This document shows, in pieces, positions 59,238-64,000 of a stretch of DNA of 64,000 nt. A program made the translations under genes and the position numbers. Origin of the DNA: Vitellaria paradoxa (Eukaryota > Streptophyta > Magnoliopsida > Ericales > Sapotaceae); assembly GCA_019916065.1 (NCBI GenBank), contig CM034234.1, positions 12,382,520 to 12,446,519 on the forward strand, given 5' to 3'. Each line of letters starts with the position of its first letter. The first letter of the stretch is position 1. The notes under the pieces were generated by a model. It saw only the letters and a list, made by a program, of their open reading frames with translations. It ran no database searches and was not told where the DNA came from.

Positions 59238-62056
59238 ATGGACTGTGAGCCAGTCTCCTCTAATTTCTCAGCTCCATTAATGGCAAGTTTTTTATCTTTA
59301 TAGTTCAGAGTTTTTTTTTTGGTATGTTAATATTATAGAAATTTATGATTTTCTTATATGTTTGAATGAGTTTCTTATATATTTTATCAAGATAACTGAG
59401 TAATTATTAGGGCTGTTTCAAACTAGTTGTGGGCCTAAGGCCATAAAAGGCATTTTTTTTTTTTGTTTATTTTTATAGGGCAGTGGTAAGATTAGTGAGA
59501 AAGGAGATGATGGAAAACCTAAAGTTGGGATGGAGTTTGATAATTTAGATAAAGCTTGGGAATTTTGGAAGAAGTATGGAGAATCCGTAGGTTTCAGTGT
59601 AAGAAAACATTATGCTAATCGAAGTACAAAAGATAATGTGATCACTAATATAGTTTATGTCTGTTGCAAACAAGGCAAAAGAGAAGAGGATAAACAAAGA
59701 ATTGATAGTGTTCATCGTTGGGAAGTAAGATCACAATGTCAAGTAAAGTTGAACCTAGTTTTTGACAAACAGAATGTGAAATACAAGATAACAAATTTTG
59801 TCAAAAAGCACAATCATGAACTTGAGCCTCCAGAGACTTGTCACATGTTAAGATCATATAGAGAAGTAAGTGGACCTTATGGCTTGGCAATTTAGTTGGA
59901 TTGTGATTCAAGACTTACTCCTAGCGCAACACATGAGTTACTATGTAAAGAAGCCCGGGGGGGGGGGAGAGCAAAGCTGGGGTTATCATGGAAGATCAAA
60001 TGAATTACTTGCAGTCAAAGAAAGAAAAAAATATGGCATATGGCGAGTTGGGAAATATTTTGAAGAGCAAAAAATGAAGGATCCTGGATTTTTTTATTCA
60101 ATGCAATTTGATAGTGATGAATTAGTCACCAATATATTTTGGGCTAATTCAAGAATGATTGTTGATTATGTTGATTTCGAAGATGAGGTAACTTTTTACA
60201 CTACATATGGCACCAACAAAGAATTAAGATCATTGGGTGTTTTTGTTGGTTTTAACCATCACAGAAAAATGGTAATTTTTGGGGTGCTCTTATGTATGAT
60301 GAGACTGTAAATTCATTTGTTTGGTTGTTTGAAACTTTCTTGAAAGTTTATGGTAATAAGAGGCCTCAAACAGTTTTTATAGATCAAGATACTGCTATGG
60401 CAAATGCATTGCAGCGAGTGTGGCCTGATACAAGATATGGGTTATGCACTTGGCATTTAAATCAAAATGGGATTAAGCATTTGGGTTGGTGAATGAAAGA
60501 AGATTCTACATTTTTGACAAACTTTAAAAAGTGCATGTTTGAATATGACAAGGAGACTGAATTTGAAAAAGAATCGAAAAAATTGCTTGGAAAGTATAAT
60601 TTGAGGGACAATGAGTGGTTGCTTCGTATATATAATTTGAAGGAGAGATGGACAAGGTGCTACAAATATGCATTCACATTGGACATAAGAAGCACACAAC
60701 TCAGTGAAAGTTTGAATAGTGATTTGAAAGATTACTTGAAGTGTGATTTGAGTATAACTCATTTTTTTTAAAATTTTGATAGAGTCGTTGATCAAAAGCG
60801 TGAAAAAGAGTTGGAGGCAGAGTTTAAAGCTTGACAAAGAGTATCTCCAGTGGAATGCTTAGATTGTCCTCTTTTACAACAAGCATCTCAAAGGTATACA
60901 CCACCAATTTTTGAACTTTTTCAAACTCAACTTCGGGGTGCATTAAAAGTGATGTTTAAAAGGAAAGATGAGACTCAAACCCCTCATGAATATATTGTTT
61001 GCCTTCATGATTCAAAAAATAAAGAGTTTAAGGTGCTTTGTGACCCAAATAAAGAGTTTATCAGTTGTAGCTGTACGAAATTTTAGAGAATGGGTATTTT
61101 GTGTAGTCATACACTAAAAGTTTTCATTAACCATGGCATAATGGACATTCCCGAGAAGTACATTTTAGAAAGATGGACAGAGGGGTTCAAAAGTGCAAGT
61201 GTATTGATTAAAGAAAGCCAAGAAGCGAAAGAAGATGCTAGTTAATGAGTTAAAAGGATCCAATCTCAACTTTTAAGAATGACATTTCAAGCTTCTACTC
61301 ACGAGATCACACAATGTTGTATGGAAAAGATAATAAGGGAGTGTAGTAAAGAAATATGTGAATTTCTGACACATAATGTGGTTGTGGATAAAGAAAATAT
61401 TGTGGTTAATATTGGCGATGCCATGGGAAACTCGAAAGGTTTGAAGAAGAAAGAAGGTTTGAAACGTACAAGATGACCAAAACCATTATATGAAAGAAAT
61501 CGTGGAAAGGCAAAAAAATCGTCTTTGTTAAAAATGATAATTTTTTTAAACTTTTTAATATTGGCAAAGTAATTTTTTTTTAATGTTAGATTGGTAACTT
61601 TATCTTTTTGTTGCCTTTATAGCCTACCAATATGAGCTCTCAGTCTCAAACAAATGGAGCTGTTATGTCGAACAATGTGCAACATAGTCAGGTACGCTAA
61701 TTATTATTGTTTACTTTTAGCTAAAAAAATGTAAATAAAATTGTAACTCTTTATCTTTCTTCTGTTTTTAGCCTCTTACTGCAATCACTCATTCATGGTC
61801 TAATGTGATATGTGATCCAAAAAGGTCACTACAATTTTTAAATCATTCACAACATATTCAGGTGAGTTAAATGATGACTCTATTAAGGTTCATATGTTAT
61901 GTTAAATGTAAAATGACTTATTATTTTTTTTTTCAGCATCTTTCCGTGATGACTCATCCATATACGAATGTCGTACATGAATCCAGAATGCCATTGCAAG
62001 ATTTGAATCTTCCACACTGTAGTCCCTCCCATAGCTTTCTTTATAGTGGTCTCTAG
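59238..62056 (+). pseudogene. FAR1-RELATED SEQUENCE (FRS/FHY3 family) pseudogene
   Basis: Start ATG at 59,238; a short coding exon ends ATTAATG|GCAAGT (GC donor), and exon 2 starts at 59,479. It encodes a FAR1 DNA-binding domain (59,530-59,850; FDNLDKAWEFWKKYGESVGF, KKHNHEL). A MULE transposase-derived domain follows (about 60,100-60,480; FWANSRMIVDY, VFIDQDTAMANALQRVWPD, CTWHLNQN), then a SWIM zinc finger (about 61,065-61,130; CSCTKF...GILCSH). Frame shifts occur near 59,880 and 60,290. Stops in otherwise continuing homology lie near 60,490, 60,768, 60,832, 61,084 and 61,243. Small C-terminal exons with good splice sites remain (about 61,621-61,691, 61,772-61,860, 61,938-62,056). FAR1/FHY3 activate phytochrome A signalling genes; this copy cannot make the full protein. 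A decayed MULE transposase is the alternative, but FRS-like introns and C-terminal exons favour a host gene. Confidence 0.82.
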
Positions 62057-64000
62057 ATTTTTTGTCTCAGATATTATTATTAGACCGATAAGACTATGTA
62101 AAGTCTTTTGGCTTTTTCTTCCTTATGAATGTAGTATGCAAATTATTTTGGATTTGATTTCTTATGAATGATAGGTGGAATTAAGGTAGACATCAAGTAT
62201 TTTTGTTAATTTTTGCTCAATGATGAAAACCCATCTATATGTTTGTCTCCTCTATTTTTTGCGAAATTAAATTCTATCATTTTGTCCAATGTGGTTATTT
62301 GAATGGAGATCTTTAATTGGTTAATTCTGCATTTTTAGATTGTGTTATTTTTAATTTTACAAATTTGCCTCCTACATTTTGATTTGTTTGTTTTTGCCTA
62401 GACATGTACGTAAAAATTTGGGTGTGGATTAGATTTTCTAGCGCAGACTTTATTTTTTCCCTCCTCTCAAATAGAAGTTTTGAGTAATTGTTGTTGCTTA
62501 TAAGCGGAAAGTTTGTTAGTTTGATGGAGAAAAAGGGAAAAAAGAAGAAAGTGCATAGCAAACATCCTTTTTTGATATTCTTATAAGGGAAAATTAAAAA
62601 AAAAATAGAATGAAATTTTATTCTGATCGAAAACTTGAAATTTCAAAATACTTAAATTTTTATTGCTTTATTGCTCCCAATTGTTCTTTGGGCAAAAACC
62701 AATTGCATTAGGATAATATATGAATATATATATTTTTTGGAAATTTCTTTCCTTAGTACTATGATTTTTTTTTTTTGTAATTTTCAAAATTATTTACTTG
62801 AGTAAAGCTAGCCCTCTGGAAAATGGGCCTACCCTTTCCTTTGAGTAAAAGAAATAATGAAGTTGGGATTTACTTTGGGTGATGCTTTGATTATTATATT
62901 GGGGTTGCCATTATGGTTTTGATGGGTCTTGCATATGGTCTGGGAGCGAAGTTTCAAAACACTTTCAATCTTTTGCATTAAGTCAATGAAGAAGATTATA
63001 ATTACTCTATTTTGTATGATATGTTGGATCTCAATCTCTCCATTAAAAACAAAATTATAGAAAAACATGTATAAATAAATCTAGTGATATCAAATGTCAA
63101 TTCATTACCATTTCTACTAACATCAATGGACTAAAAATATTCACTCCATTTTTCCCTCAACCATTTTCAATACAGCATTCATGATTTCATAATTAAAAAT
63201 TAAAAAGATACAAGAAAGGAAAATATGATCATAAATTCTGAAGTCATAGACCTCACAAAAACATTATCTAATTAAAAAAAAAAAAAAAAGAAAAAACTTC
63301 ACAAGCATAATCCCAATTACAAAAATAAGATGTCTCCCAAGAATACTATCTAATTCATAGTTGCTTCTAAATATTCTTCTTGGCCTTCTTAAAGTTGGTA
63401 TTATGAGAAATTTTTGCCCCTTTATAGATCAAGGTTCCAAGTTACATGCTATACTATCTAATTGCAAAATACTACCATGTGACTTGGTTTACTCTACTTG
63501 AGAACTTCTTGGCGCACAGGCTTGTAATTTTGAGCTTGATTTCACATGGCTGCCTTGTCAATTGGTGGTGATATTATTCTGAAAATTTTATTAAAAATTA
63601 ATCTCAGTTACCTCTAAAAGAATTTTTAATAAAATGTGAAAAATATCAAAAAAATCCAAAATGAATATTTGTTTACTGGTGAAGAAGTAAATGATATAGA
63701 AAGCTTGAAAATATTGGGAAGAATATGAACATTTCCTAAATGAAAGTGAATTGTTTGAAAATGTTCGTTGTGAACTTTAATCTCTCAATTAGATAAAAAA
63801 AATGAAGTAGATATTAATAACTACATGACCTTATTTAACAATTAGCTGAATAGAAACAAACAGATAAGACAATTTGTACCATGGGTACTCCAATAAGCTT
63901 AAGCTTATGCTTGTATATACAGATAGTACAGTATATAAGGGTAATAGTTACAAACTTTTCGAACTATAGATGAATAAAGATAGTGATTAATAAACATGTG
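62057..64000. other. Right flank, AT-rich; no gene seen
   Basis: The start is the presumed 3' region of the FRS-like pseudogene. The rest is AT-rich with scattered homopolymers, and short frames in it show no recognisable features. No mobile element was identified. Confidence 0.45.

Overview
The window reads as nuclear DNA of a flowering plant, most likely a eudicot. Genes are split by GT-AG introns, intergenic DNA is very AT-rich, and the mobile elements are typical plant families (Tat-lineage Ty3/gypsy, Ty1/copia, hAT, L1 LINE, Au-type SINE, MITEs). I cannot name the species. All exon boundaries were read by eye from splice signals and reading phase.

Layout. (1) About 1.0-9.1 kb, + strand: a three-exon gene for a plastid-type GrpE co-chaperone (342 aa). 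Its 6.4 kb first intron holds an L1 LINE tail, an Au-like SINE, a hAT element with target-site duplication, and a short LTR element in antisense orientation. (2) About 9.1-25.5 kb: no gene seen; AT-rich DNA with MITE-like repeats and several local tandem duplications. (3) 25,493-37,772: a young full-length Tat-lineage Ty3/gypsy retrotransposon. It has two 917-bp LTRs that read as identical, a 5-bp target duplication, gag-pol broken by one +1 frameshift, a 113-bp minisatellite, and a spliced extra gene on the opposite strand. (4) 38.25-43.5 kb, + strand: a complete eight-exon MATE (DTX-type) transporter gene (492 aa) starting about 480 bp after the 3' LTR. (5) 45.3-57.5 kb, - strand: a complete ELMO-domain gene (320 aa, nine coding exons plus a 5'UTR exon), convergent with the MATE gene. 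(6) Inside one intron of the ELMO gene: a decayed endogenous geminivirus-like insert, with a Rep helicase-domain relic (+) facing coat-protein and movement-protein-like relics (-). It is flanked by a cluster of heat-shock-element-like motifs and a truncated Ty1/copia element. (7) 58.0-62.1 kb, + strand: a FAR1-RELATED-SEQUENCE (MULE-transposase-derived) gene, divergent from the ELMO gene. Its domains and introns remain visible but it carries several frameshifts and stops, so it is a pseudogene. (8) 62.1-64 kb: nothing recognised.

The host genes (plastid protein folding, membrane efflux, small-GTPase/engulfment-type signalling, and a light-signalling-type factor relic) show no functional link. 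The most notable features are the endogenous geminiviral segment in the ELMO intron, and the young retrotransposon whose G-box-rich LTR now lies next to the MATE gene.
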